Source: Polytrichum commune
Taxonomy: Eukaryota > Streptophyta > Polytrichopsida > Polytrichales > Polytrichaceae
NCBI GenBank assembly: GCA_950295325.1
Contig: OX485809.1
Span: 14,322,001 to 14,386,000, forward strand
Direction: 5' to 3'
Length of the DNA: 64,000 bases
Part shown: in pieces, positions 38,354 through 50,354 of the stretch
How positions within the stretch are numbered: the stretch's first letter is position 1
Layout of the letters: the number at the start of each line of letters is the position of its first letter
The notes under the pieces: generated by a model
Seen by the model: the letters and a program-made list of their open reading frames with translations, nothing else
Told to the model about the DNA's origin: nothing
The model's database searches: none
Program-made: the position numbers and the translations under genes

Positions 38354-41300
38354 ATGAGTACTCCGGCGAGAAAAGGGGGTTTCTTTGCGGCCATAACCTC
38401 CAGCTTCTCCAACTTCGGTAGCGCTGCCTACAGCAAAGTTAACAGGTCTGTTAAACTTCCAAAATTTTCTCATCACAAGTTCTCACATATTTGTTTTCAC
38501 GAACTTGATATGCCTGTGTTATGCTTTCTACACCCTAATACTACATCTCTTCGGTGCTTGAAATTATGATGTGTGTTGCGATTGTGTCCTCGCAATATTG
38601 AGGCATGCGTGTACACTCAAATGGCAATTGCTTTCTAGCATCGTTTGTGTTATCGTTGCTCCAAGTCCATAAAGTGATTTTTGGAAGCGCTTGTGTTGAG
38701 TTCAGGCTCTTGGATACCACAGGCACTGGTCACAGATGCGTGCAACGCATCTGAGCTTGTCCCACTTCTTGTTCTGAGCTGGGACTGTGGCATTTGTAAG
38801 CATGATCACGTGGTTGTACTTGTTCGTTTTCAGTTCTTGGCTTGCAAATCAGAAGCAATTTGGTTGTGAGTTCGGTGTTATGACTGATTTTTTTTTCTCG
38901 CTCTGTTCCTGTCCGCCACTGCCAACGAACAGCATGCTCGTGAGTACACTAGTGTCTTTGATGCATGTGAGGCCATGTGTTGCGGGTGCTTGTAATGTGG
39001 TGAACTTGCGTAGTTTCCCTACCTGCTTCTGAAATACAGGAGAATTACGCATACGATTTTGCACGTGGATCATGGTCGGCGTCTTCGATTTGAGATTTTG
39101 CGATATCTTGATTCATTTTAGTAAGGAATGGCATATCATGATGGAGCAGATGTGCATCGTTTTGAGGAACTCAGCGACCTAATGTGTTTTTCAGAAGTTT
39201 CTCCAATGATCTAGGTTTGGCCATGGTTGGTGTGACTCCATTGGATTACAATTTTTTTAAACATTAGGGTGTTGGTTTGGAAATTAAAAGGCTATATCAA
39301 TCGCACATTGAATTGTATTATAACAACCTAGTGTGCAGTCCCGATCCAGGTGATTCAGCTGAGTCATCCTCTCCCCTCGTCATGATTGTCCTCTCTGGTC
39401 ACTGTTGACTTTTGATACAGAGCAGATTGTGAAGGGTACAGAGTAGCGTGGGTTACTCTCTGCAGATTATACATCTTGGAACTTAGTAATTACACACTGC
39501 CCTTTTCTCGTGAGCAATGTATACCACATGGAGACATATCTTAATATAGTTATGGCCATGTGAATTCATGGCCACAATCATGCATATTTCTCGTTCTGGT
39601 ATCTGGAGCTGGTTGATCATTTTGCTTCATGCATGCTATAGAATCGCATCATCTTACACTACACAAAGATCCTTCTATTTTGGAAATTGTTAATGTGTGA
39701 GGTCAGTTGTGTTAATAACGATTGGGCAAATGTGTTGTCAATGGGTAATTACTAGAACAAATGATGCGGTTGCAATGACTTGGGTTAAGTGCAGGCATTC
39801 AATGCTCCTGTGCATTTCTTGGTCGATTTTGTTCTGGAGAGAGATTCTATTTTCCAGTTTATGTCACTTGAGAACAGATTTGTCATCAAAACGAGTAATT
39901 TATAATCTCTCCAAGGAGAATCTGTGACATTGTCTCAGATTGTGTCATGTTGTGTGTAAATTGTCAAGCTTGGTTGCCTGTATGGTTCTGTGCTTGTGTT
40001 AGAAAAATCTTTACTTTTTCTCTACATTGACTTATGATCACTAAATTCACCTGTTTGCTTCTACTACCTGCTTCACTGTCTATCGGTCCTTAATCTTAAA
40101 AATACAATTTGTGTTTGAAAGGTATTGCTTTCTACAGCTCACTGTGGCAAAATTTTAGAGGAATGATGTGCTTGTCTACTTTGTGATGTGAGAATTGTTT
40201 ATTTTGCAGTTTACTTGGACATGAGGGGTTGGAAGTTGTCAACCCTGAAGGAGGCCAAGAGGATGTTGAAGATGAGGCCATCAGAGGCAGGTTTAAGCAA
40301 GAGGTAGGTGTCTTCTAAGCTTATCCTGCTACTATATCTCAGTTGATATTGATTCTTAATACGTACCTTGGCATGTGATCATGTGCACATGCATACTTAC
40401 TTTGTATCAGAGGAGCAAATGTACATGAGTTATTAATGTGCGACCACAGTCTGGCATATTATACAGGTAGTGCAGGTTTCTTTCTTAAAGACAAAAGCTT
40501 ATGTAACCAGTTTTTGTAATATGCAGGATAGGGAAAGCTACTGGAAGATGATGCACAAGTATATTGGGTCTGACATTACATCCATGGTGACACTCCCAGT
40601 TATCATATTTGAGCCAATGACAATGCTGCAAAAAATGGCCGAGGTATGTCTGGTTGTTTGACTCGTGGCTATCTGGCAATGACGACAAGGTCTCTGTTCA
40701 ACTATCGGATTATAGGTGTTTCCCTTTGGTCTGGAGTGTACTGAGATTTGATGGGCTTCTTCCTGCAGTTGATGGAGTATGCTTATCTGCTTGACATGGC
40801 AGACGAGTGTGAAGACCCTCATGTTAAGATGGTGTATGCTGGTAAGCATATATCTCTTTTACTTTTGGGTCTTGTACTCTGTTGACCATCCTTCAAGATA
40901 TGTTTACACATAACCACCGTTTCAGTGGTTGGTGGTTGTAGTCTACTTTCTTAGGCTCTATTTTTAAGCGATGAGGAGGGATAAGGTGCATTGATGATGA
41001 CCACAATCACAACTGCTCTGACTTGCCCAACTATGATGCAAGGTGTAGTTGTGGTGGTAGTAGTTCACTTTCTTTGGCTCTATTTTGTTTGTAGTTACTA
41101 TGTGGCATCAGGAGAGAATTTCAAGGTCAACACATGGGAGGGGATTTGTAGGAGGCATTAATTATTGGACAACTGATTACTAAAATCCACAATTTTTTTG
41201 TCTTCACTCCACGGATTGCACCAATAGTAGGGATTCTTATTGAGGTCGAATCTGCTCTTTGACCATGCAAGCAGTTGTGTGTAAACAATAAATATGGTAG

Positions 41301-44300
41301 TTGTTGTTGAAAGTGGGCCTGAACCACAATCACTTAAGGAGCTGTGTGTAAAGGCACCTTCAGAGGCTTGATGTCAGTACTGATTTTTGAGCTCATATTT
41401 CTATGTCTTTATTGTGCAGCTTCATGGGCAGTGTCTGTTTACTTTGCCTATCAACGAACTTGGAAACCTTTCAACCCTATTCTTGGTGAGACCTATGAAA
41501 TGGTCAACCACCAAGGCATCAGGTTCCTTGCAGAGCAGGTGAGAAATCACTGGTGGCATGTCTAATCATCTGTTCTCAAGCCAAGTGGAAATAGAATTTG
41601 CAATGAGAAGGGAGTGTGGTTTATGGATCCAGGGATCTGGTATTCCTGGTGGTTTAACTCAATCAGGGGAGATTTAATAGTTTATTAACACTGTATAGAT
41701 GCCTTTTTGAAGGCAATCACCTTGTGCTCATTGGGATACCATAACTTAAAGCTTTCGTACCATATATTTCCCTCTCTGTACTTTCTATCTCATTCATCCG
41801 CTTGCCACTATTGATAGAGATGAAATAGGTCAGAAAGCATATTTGGAAGTCCTTGTAACGGTTCAAGTTTTGTATCCATTCTGACAGGTGAGCCACCACC
41901 CACCAATGAGCTCTGGACATGCAGAGAATGATCATTTTTGCTACGACGTAACATCAAAGTTGAAAACCAAGTTCCTTGGCAATTCTGTGGACGTGTATCC
42001 TGTTGGGAGGCAAGTGTCTCTTCATTTATATTAATCCTAGGAATTTTCTTTTCAGCATGTATGTGCTTAGATGCACATGATGATGCTCTTGGAGTTTGGA
42101 TCACATTGCTCCTTCTGGTCAAGATTGATCCACCTCCTCGATGAAAAATTGCGATACACCCTGATGAATTTCTCCCTGCAGACCTCTTTCTTGAACCAAA
42201 AGTTATTCCAACTTTTTACTCAGTTAAAGCTTGATATTATGTCAGTCATAAGGACATAGCTCCTAAGATTTTTGTTCACTTAATTGTTGGCTTTTAGTTC
42301 TCACTAATAGTGGGTTTGGCATTTCTTTTCTTATATTATTTTGCATTTGCTATCTGCAGTTTCTTCAATTTATTTTTCATTTGTTTTTCCTGTCTGCTAA
42401 ATGATCTTTTGAACTGAAGCAGATGACAGCAGCACATGTGTTGTGGCTTAACTTCCATACCAAGCATTGAGCTATATGTCTAATTTTCCTTGAAATGCAT
42501 GTTCTTTGAAAATGCAGAACTCGAGTTTTGCTGAAGAATTCGAATATGACTCTGGATTTAGTACCTCCACCAACAAAAGTGCACAATCTTATCTTTGGAA
42601 GGACATGGGTGGACTCTCCTGGTGATATGGTCTTCACAAACCTTACTACCGGTGATAAAGTTGTTCTCTACTTCCAGCCTTGTGGTTGGTTCGGGTATGC
42701 ATGAAGAGCTTTTTCAGACTCTACTTTCTAAATTTCTAAGCTGGGCTCCCTACAGTTATGGGGCATGACTTGGTGAAAATACCGCTTATGGGTATCTTGT
42801 AGATTTTTATAAAGTTATGTTATATTCTCATGGTTGCGAATTACGATGCAAGTCAGCTTGCATATATATGTACTCCTGTAGTTAGTGAGACATGCATGTG
42901 ACATACGTAGAGCTTTTCTATGTTTGAGGATATTTTATTATGACACTATTGAGATTGAGTACCTGCAAATTTCATCTTTTCATGATCTTGCAGAAAGTGC
43001 CAAGGATCCTCCTTGATTTGTTTTTTGAAAGGTTCTGAATCCTATGACTTGTTTGATCCATGTTTTGTGTACAGGAAGGGAAGATATGAAGTTGATGGGT
43101 ATGTCTACAACAAGGATGAGGAACCCAAAATCATGGTGACTGGCAAGTGGAACACATCTATGAGCTACCAGCCTTGTGATGCGGAAGGGGAGCCTCTAGA
43201 AGGGACTGAACTTAAGGAAGTGAGTCACTAGACTCATCTATTTCTTCTTTCTCTTGTTGGATGAGTTATTGACCTTGTATCTGCTGATCTTAGATTTGCA
43301 CTCCCTTTGTAATAAGATTAGATTTCATGGTAGTTTCTCTTTCCTTCTTGTGCTGCTGTTTGTTTTTTTAGCAAAGAACTGAGCCATTTATGTGTCTGTA
43401 ATCTTTAGGGTAAGTGGGATAGCAATTATAGGTCTTCTACTATAAGTTTGTGTACTAATTATCCTGATAAATATTTAATGGGTTTTGAAGGTATGGAGAG
43501 TGGCTGACTTACCAAAGGGCGATAAATTCCAGTACACTAAATTTGCACATGTCATTAATAGCTTTGACACTGCGCCTCAAGGACTTCTTCCTTCAGACTC
43601 ACGGCTGCGACCTGATCGATTTGCCTTGGAGTTGGGTGATATGAGCAAGGCCGGTTCTGAGAAATCAAAGTACACTACCTCCAAATACTATTGGTTGTTT
43701 TGGTTCTGAATCATTATTTGCATTTTTGACAGCAAGAATTTTTTGTTAACACGCATGCAGAAATGAGTTGCTGTCTGCAATCTTTTCAATAAGGAGTCTA
43801 GCTACAATTTGAATCAATTAACCAGCTACTGTAGCACCTTATCAGTTTTGGCACAAAATTATTTGTTTCATGAGGGATGGTGCCACATGTTATGCATTTG
43901 TCGGTTGCAAGACATGCAAAATTTGATGTTGCATGAAAATCGATGTCTGCAAGCAAACTGCCTACACTATAAGGTACCGCAGTATATATCCAGAGGCATT
44001 AGTCTGATCATCATAAAGAGTTGTTCTTAAATGAAATATACTAATTTCCTGATACCCATTGCAGGATGGAGGAGAGACAGAGGGCTGAGAAGAGGCTTCG
44101 GGAAACAAAGAAGGAAGAGTTTAAACCAAGATGGTTTTCATTAACAGGTGATGTCACTCCAACTCCCTGGGGTGATCTTGAAATTTATGAGTTTAATGGG
44201 AAGTATACGGAGCATCGCCAGAAAGAAGAAAGTGCAGCTTCGGACAAGCCAGTAGATGTTGAACAGCTCAAAAGCATTACTTTCAATCCTTGGCAATTCG

Positions 44301-44374
44301 AAGACTCAGAAGATCAGAATATTGCTCACGGATCGCAAGTTCTTCCCGTGTCCATTGAGCCAACATCATCATAG
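38354..44374 (+). CDS. ORP3/ORP4-like: Oxysterol-binding protein-related protein (short, lipid-binding domain only), ten exons
   Basis: ORPs bind and exchange sterols and phosphoinositides between membranes in the cytosol and at ER contact sites. Exons: 38354-38445, 40210-40303, 40527-40643, 40769-40841, 41420-41538, 41888-42009, 42518-42694, 43075-43219, 43491-43669, 44065-44374. They sum to 1428 bases, 475 residues plus stop, close to the roughly 460 residues of plant short ORPs that lack PH and transmembrane domains. The N-terminus [20 protein letters not shown] is plant-typical. The family signature [11 protein letters not shown] spans the exon 5/6 junction. Other conserved blocks are [70 protein letters not shown] and [16 protein letters not shown]. 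The intron after 42009 uses a GC donor (GAG|GCAAGT); all others are GT-AG. Frames and phases are continuous, so the gene appears intact. ORP3 versus ORP4 assignment needs a phylogeny. Confidence 0.95.
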
Positions 44375-46340
44375 GCCAGCAAGCACGGGCTTAAATTTTT
44401 TCCCTCCCATCGTTCCCTCTTCCCTTGGAGTATCAATTTATAGATGTAGTGACTGTCAATACTCTTTACGTGACAGGCAGACTACAAAAGTATCAAAAGG
44501 AGGTTCTCAAATTTGTTTGTGTAATTCCATAGATAATCTTCTCCATGTACAAGAAATTGGGGTCGAGCTTGACAAGGTGTAGGGAAATGTAACATGATCT
44601 TTTATGGCCCTTATGGGTCTGATCTGCTTTGAAGTTTTTATGTACTCATGTGCATTCGCACAGCTCTCAGTTCTAGTTTTGGTATGTTATTGAAAGGATA
44701 GAAGTATTTTTTTCTTTTGTAGTTCAATTTCCCAGCTTGTAAAGATTTTTGCATGGTATGCACGAGTCGTTAACTTTTATTGGAAACAGGACAGTCACTC
44801 TAGTGTGCTCTTGTTGGTTCTACTTCTACTACATGTTCATCATCAATTCTTATGTATTTTTAAAGATTGTATATCACATAAAAGTCTGCAAGTTTGGTTC
44901 AATGTATCGAAGAGGATAAATCCAAAAAATTGTGTTGTCTTTTGGGTCACCTGCAATGATCTTATGTTGTATTTTCCACCTTGGTATACTGAACCGTTTT
45001 TTAGTTTATGTTGTGGTCCTGGAAGATTTCTTGGGAATTGTAGAGTAACCAAGAAACGGAAGGGTTTTTATTTTGCAAGGTTTGTCATCAGAGTTTAGAC
45101 GCAAAAGTCATAAGAGTCAAGTGAAGATTCTTGTTTTCTTCTAACAGTCACAGAGGCTCTTCCAATTGTATCAACTATCATGTCTGCATTTTGAGTACCT
45201 AGTGTAATCTTGTTGTGACACGTGTGTTTGTGATGTCCATTCTTAACTACAAGTGTTATGCCCCCTTCCCACCCTACTTTAGCTTAGCCTAAAAGTTTTT
45301 TCTAAGAACATGGTCTTCGCAGATTTTATTGAATCCTGAGCCTAGTTGGTGAGGGATGTGGCATGGTTTAAAAATGGAGGTTTAAAACTTTTAGCACTGA
45401 CCCTCCCATTGGTATTTAAAGATGAGGGAAGAATGTAGGACCTTTGAAATTCTTGCTTCCGGTGTTTGTGATTGGTTGCTTTTTGTCTTAGCTATGAGGG
45501 GTTGAGAAGCTTCATTAACAAAATCTGATGGTAACATAGATGAGTGGTAAGGCATTTGGGAATGGACAAAAGCTATTCAACATGTTGTTGTTCGGAAGGT
45601 AAAACAATGAACATGTGACACATGTACTCGATTAAAACCTACTCGAAAATATGTTGAGCAAGTTTTTGGGAGGTGTGTTGGGATAGCCTGGTGCCTCCGC
45701 CATAATCGAGAGAGTTTTACTTGGTTTTTAGGAAAAACTTTGGTTATTTGGTAAGCCATGTGGGGATGGGCCTTCAAATGGCCAATGATATTGATATTAA
45801 TTAAAAACATAGGTGTTCTAAACTCTATATGCCTAAGAAGCCAGAAAGTGATGATGAGTGGTTCTCAAAGATATCTTTTTTAAACAAACTTGTTTGTTCC
45901 TTATTTTCTTGCACTTTGAATTGATAAAAGTTCTACACTATCTAGACCAAGCTTATTGAAAATATCTATCAAGATATGGACCTTCAAGTGGTTGGAACCC
46001 TTAAATTTTTCTTTCTTACAAAATCTATTGTTTGAGGAAAGTAACTTAGGTTAATGACATGATTTATTTTTTCCCATTGAGTTATGAAACTCATGCTTAT
46101 AGCTGATTACATCAAAGATCAATAGATTTTGATTCATCTTGGAGTTTTAGTTCCTTGTTTTTTGAAGAAATACAATTCTAAAATTATTTGATTGAGATCA
46201 AAGATACCGATCACATTTGATGATCTCAAGGAGGTTTTTCTTGCTGAAGAGTGGAACTCTTTCCATCTCTCAAGGAATAAACTAGATCACTCACCTCCAC
46301 CTCAAGGATTTTCTCAAATAAGAATGTGAATTTTACTTGA
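44375..46340. other. ORP 3' UTR and downstream intergenic DNA
   Basis: The first few hundred bases after the stop at 44374 presumably hold the 3' UTR; no canonical AATAAA site stands out. From about 45200 on the sequence is repeat-like, with a fragment of family A (GTCCATTCTTAACTAC) near 45235. I see no further gene. Confidence 0.4.
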
Positions 46341-46349
46341 AGCAACCAT

Positions 46350-46740
46350 TAATACCACCCCAACCCAAGGTCATTGATGCTAACTGTGCCTTGAATCATA
46401 GACTTGCCATTGAATTAGAGGGTGGTCAACTTTCCTATCTTTAGAGATAATAGATTATGCCACTTTTGCTCTTACAATGTAGTTGAAATGAGGCACACTT
46501 AGTGTTGGAGTGTTTGCTATACAACTCCATTAGAGATAAGTTTCAATCACCATTTTAGAATGTAGTAGGGAGCATCAAGTCTTTCTTTCAATTTGACCAT
46601 CAAGTTGACATTATCCTCTATCTCTGAAGGCTACTGCACTTGCTACTCTAGGGAATGGGTTGGTTTGACACAATCTTGATGTACTTTTAGTCCCCTAAGC
46701 CTTTTAGCTTCTCGGACTTTAAAAATATGATCAATTTTGT
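46350..46740 (+). pseudogene. LINE reverse-transcriptase C-terminal remnant, copy 2
   Basis: Read across stops, the plus strand gives DANCALNHRLAIELEGG, then NEAHLVLECLLYNSIRDKF and SIKSFFQFDHQVDI, matching the remnants at 29370 and 50355. Stops and frame changes show that it is dead. It lies just upstream of the retroelement module at 47100. Confidence 0.6.
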
Positions 46741-46881
46741 TTCACTATAATTGCATGGATGTGGTCTAAAATTCATTTCCTACAACTTGCCTTCATTTGT
46801 CAACATAAAAATAATCTCGAATTTATAATTAGAACACATCTTTGATTCAAGCCAAAAACTCCATGCTTTTAGGGGTTGAGG

Positions 46882-46980
46882 GCACACTTCCATGTGTTGG
46901 CCAAGTAGGCAATAAACAAATAAATGTCAAAATTTTGACCCCTAGCCCTAGTCAAAATTTTGATCCACATGGAAGTGTGC
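46882..46980. repeat. Inverted repeat, 15-bp perfect outer arms
   Basis: GCACACTTCCATGTG (46882-46896) is inverted exactly at 46966-46980. Between the arms, GTCAAAATTTTGAC at 46926-46939 is itself a palindrome and recurs as GTCAAAATTTTGA at 46951. Confidence 0.9.
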
Positions 46981-47105
46981 ATAGGTTTCTTGGGAGAATG
47001 AGCATTGGTGGATACCATAATTGTAGGGGGCAGTTGAAGTTTGAGTAGGCAAAGTTGACCGCCTTTTTATTTCATGACCAAAACTTGATGTAGATTCGCA
47101 TAAAT

Positions 47106-49530
47106 ATGGTGTGGGCCCAAATCCAAAACCTCGGTACTGGAACCATACTAACACCACAAGAATTTAAATCCACATACACACATATACCTAAAACTATCAA
47201 AGAGGCCCTCCAACAAGCATCAACAATATTCCCCCCTACACCAATCACAAATCCCACACACATCACACAACAAGCACAACCACAAGGAGAAACCTCGGTG
47301 AACACCCCCCCCCCCCCCCCACTCAACCCATAGGATACTAGGTCAAGCAATTCAAACCATAATAAAGGAAAAAAACACCACCAAAAAAGACAAATGGGGA
47401 GCCCACGCGATACAAAAAATGTACCTATGCCAATGGCAAGCACCACAAGGAGCCATACAACAATGGCGAAAAGAAGACGAACTCCTACACCTGGACAACA
47501 TCTTCCTAGAACACAACATGCTATGCCTCACACAATTTTACACAAAACAAACCAAACTCAATACCACTCAAGAATATGCTAATTGCCTCAACCACATTCA
47601 ATCAAAGGATAACAAATTTATACATCCCCCCCTACAAATCACCAACCTAAAACTATCCACACAAGAATGTAACCCCGATAAAGATATCCAAACTAACCAA
47701 CCAACCATCCAAATACAAGCCTCGGAAGCTAATATCTATGACCAACAAGGAAACTACATGGCCACCATCACCACCGAAAGACTACAATGGTTATGGAACC
47801 AATTCTCCTACCACCGCCCCATACAAGCAACAACTTCCCTCCAACCCCCACCACAAGATTTCGAAACAGAAATGCTTTGGCTCATACAAAGATACATAAC
47901 CATACTCCCCAAGCGAAAACCAAAAACCATACAACCCAAAAACTTACACCACACATTACACCCGGCAATTATCACAACTTTAATAGAAACTTTTAAAATC
48001 ACACACTCATATTATTCATCCCCTCTCACATGCCCCATACAACTCACGCAATACCACTCCCCCCACAACCGGGATAAAATATTCGGCTCCATAGGACACG
48101 CGCAAACCTTCCGATGGAAAGGCATCGGCCTAGCATACCCCACGGACCACAACACTACCGTGGAAGCCATCCACTGGGCAAGAATGGCAGCCAAAGAAGA
48201 TACAAACACTGCCACCATCCTCATAATTAACCACAATGACTGGACCCCACAACAAATCCCACTTAGTGCCCATGGGGACATACATACAATTGCTACCATC
48301 CCCCCACATACCATACTATACAACCCCACACCAGAATGGCCAAAATACTACCAATACGTAGAACCATCACTCATATCAATAATATGTGTACATAACCAAA
48401 CCAACCCCACAACAACCTTACAAACCCCCCAAGAACTAGCACAAGTATTAGAACAAACCACTAACACACAAATAGACACCTTCCCCATACATCCCACGAC
48501 ACCGAATTACCACATCAAATACTCCAATACTTGGAAACATGCCCCCATAAACAACATACCCCCATCAAGAAATACCCCCCAAACACCACTCCCAACTAAA
48601 TATTACCGCCAACACCACCTCAAATACCCACCCCACCAATGCATATACACCGACGGATCATTCATCCCCCCAACTAAGAATTCCGAAGGACAAATAGAGG
48701 GTGACATCGCAGGTTCTGGAGTATACAGTCCCAACCAATTAGATATCCACATATCAGAACTAAACGCAATACTCATAGCCGTCAAAACCATACAAACTAC
48801 TCAAACCGACACACACATATTCACAGACAGTCTTAATAGCATATATCTGATTAGTAATCACATGCAACACCCAACTTCACAACACCACCATCCAGACAAA
48901 CTCCTCATAAAAGCCATAATCCACCAAATCTATTGGACACCGCACTTAATTCACATCCACAAAGTAAGGGCACATACGGGCATCATAGGAAACGAAATAG
49001 CGGACGCATTAGCCAATGAAGGAACAACCAAAGAAAAATCCACCCCCACACCACACATACATATAGCCCATGCCACACCCTATTGGCTAGCAAGTTGCCC
49101 AACTGCCACACGAGATGGAGCAATTAGAAACCTACACACATTCGTAACAAAGACACACGACTACCAAGAAGTTAGGATAGCCCAACATAAATACCCCTAC
49201 GTAGACAAATGGCTATCCAATGACCAAATAAATCAAAAGCTCTCCAACCACTTTTGGAAAAACAACAAAATCTCCGATGCTCAAATCACCCAAACACTAA
49301 AATTCCGTTACGCTCAATACATGGGCAATCACAGAAAAAACATTTTTTGGCCCCTCATATACCAAAACCCCAAATGTACACTATGCCACAAAAATGAAAG
49401 AGACACATGGCCACACCTACTATCAACATGCGAACACCCATACATGAAAGGACTAAGAATGGCCCGCCACAACAAAGCGGTACACCTCATCACCCAAACA
49501 TTACAAGCCAACAAACACACTAGATATTAA
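47106..49530 (+). CDS. Retroelement polyprotein C-terminal part: unassigned module, RNase H, zinc-binding tail
   Basis: The continuous frame is 703 codons from ATG 47419 to 49530. The same frame is open upstream from about 47321 (GQAIQTIIKEKN..KDKWGAH), and the frame 47106-47333 (QNLGTGTILTPQEFKSTYTH) would join it if the 16-base C tract at 47305-47320 differed in length. Residues 1-190 are uncharacterised. About 220-330 (FGSIGHAQTFRWKGIGLAYP, HWARMAAKEDTNTATILI) form a conserved-looking module I cannot name with confidence. An RNase H domain at about 410-540 shows all four acids: YTDGSF, SELNAI, FTDSLNS and HTGIIGNEIADALAN. A CTLCHKNERDTWPHLLSTC motif (C-x2-C-x8-H-x4-C) follows at about 654-672. 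RNase H plus this zinc motif is typical of the carboxy-terminal part of non-LTR retrotransposon proteins. The protein is Thr/Pro/His/Gln-rich with A- and C-ending codons, unlike the cellular genes here. Confidence 0.7.
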
Positions 49531-49535
49531 CCCTA

Positions 49536-49949
49536 ATGAATGCAGGTAATCTCAATAACAACAACCAAGATAACACCGTCCCCGATTGGCTCATAAACTG
49601 TACATGCACACAAACAAGATGCCAATGCCATGCCAAATTACGACTGGACATCCTCTGCATAATAGGGGCCCCGAACCACACACCTACACCTATAGCACCC
49701 TCACACTCACACACAGTACAATTCATTGAATTTACATACTGCCATGATAGATTCCCTGAACAAGCAATTGCACAAAAACACGCCAAATACGATCCACTAA
49801 TTAATGAGATAAGAAACAACGGATGGAAAACAAAGCCCCTCATCACTATCACGGCAGGGGTAAGAGGAGCCATACACGAACAATCCATCACCAAATTAAC
49901 GGACCTCAACATCCCAAAGACAAACATCAAAATGCCATTAAATACCTAA
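49536..49949 (+). CDS. Small second frame of the retroelement, restriction-like nuclease candidate
   Basis: The frame of 137 codons begins five bases after the stop of the RNase H frame, in another frame. It has a Cys-rich start (NCTCTQTRCQCHAK), then LDILCIIG, HTVQFIEFTYCHDRF, KYDPLINEIRNNGWK and TITAGVRGAIHEQS. An Asp followed by a strand with E-x-T, then a KYxPL..GW helix and a G-x-x-G turn, resembles PD-(D/E)XK-type nuclease folds attached to some retroelement proteins; this is inference from pattern. The frame ends LNT at 49949, but the adjacent frame continues with AIKYLTYLVLNKRKLDNK to about 50009, so a frameshift near 49925-49935 probably cut off the C-terminus. Alternatively it could be a translated part of the main polyprotein. 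Confidence 0.45.
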   Translation: MNAGNLNNNNQDNTVPDWLINCTCTQTRCQCHAKLRLDILCIIGAPNHTPTPIAPSHSHTVQFIEFTYCHDRFPEQAIAQKHAKYDPLINEIRNNGWKTKPLITITAGVRGAIHEQSITKLTDLNIPKTNIKMPLNT

Positions 49950-50354
49950 CATACCTCGTACTCAACAAAAGGAAACTAGATAATAAACAAACCACCATTA
50001 CACCCCCCTAATGAGGAAATATAATCTTAAAACCCATAGAGCCCACCTCCTAAAAGAGGCATAACCCCTCATGCGATACCACGACTAAGTTGGGGTAAAC
50101 ATTTGGGTAAGAGGCTCGCATTCATGCCGGTATAATGTACGGGCGTTGTTTTTTCTTTTCTTTCTTTGGTGTGGGCCCCAAACTGACACACTATATAAGA
50201 AATGTATTGTGGTGGCAAATTCTCATCATTCAAGCCTTGCCCTATTTTTGATTTGTTTTAAATTTTTCAGTATCCCAAGAAATGAAATGATAAATTTTAA
50301 TCATAAATCCACTCATGCAACATTCAAAATGAAACGAAATTGATTTTAAAGTAG

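Larger units (their letters stand above)
47100..50160 (+). mobile_element. 5'-truncated non-LTR-type retroelement 3' module
   Basis: The boundary at about 47100 is marked by an abrupt switch to A+C-rich, G/T-poor plus-strand DNA. That composition persists across two open frames to about 50000. The element ends in a GCCCACC..CATTCATGCCGG tail and T-rich sequence at 50030-50160, a tail also seen at 17340-17525 and 57480-57660. No reverse-transcriptase core is seen inside the window, so the copy is probably 5'-truncated. I did not find a clear target-site duplication. Confidence 0.6.

Noticed and set aside
37525-38357. Frames of 60-100 codons on both strands before the ORP gene
   Set aside because: GC-rich leader and promoter sequence lowers stop frequency; no domains and no consistent frame.
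47072-49520. Several minus-strand frames opposite the retroelement
   Set aside because: They are by-products of the extreme A+C composition, which removes stop codons on the opposite strand; translations are Cys/Trp/Val-rich and meaningless.
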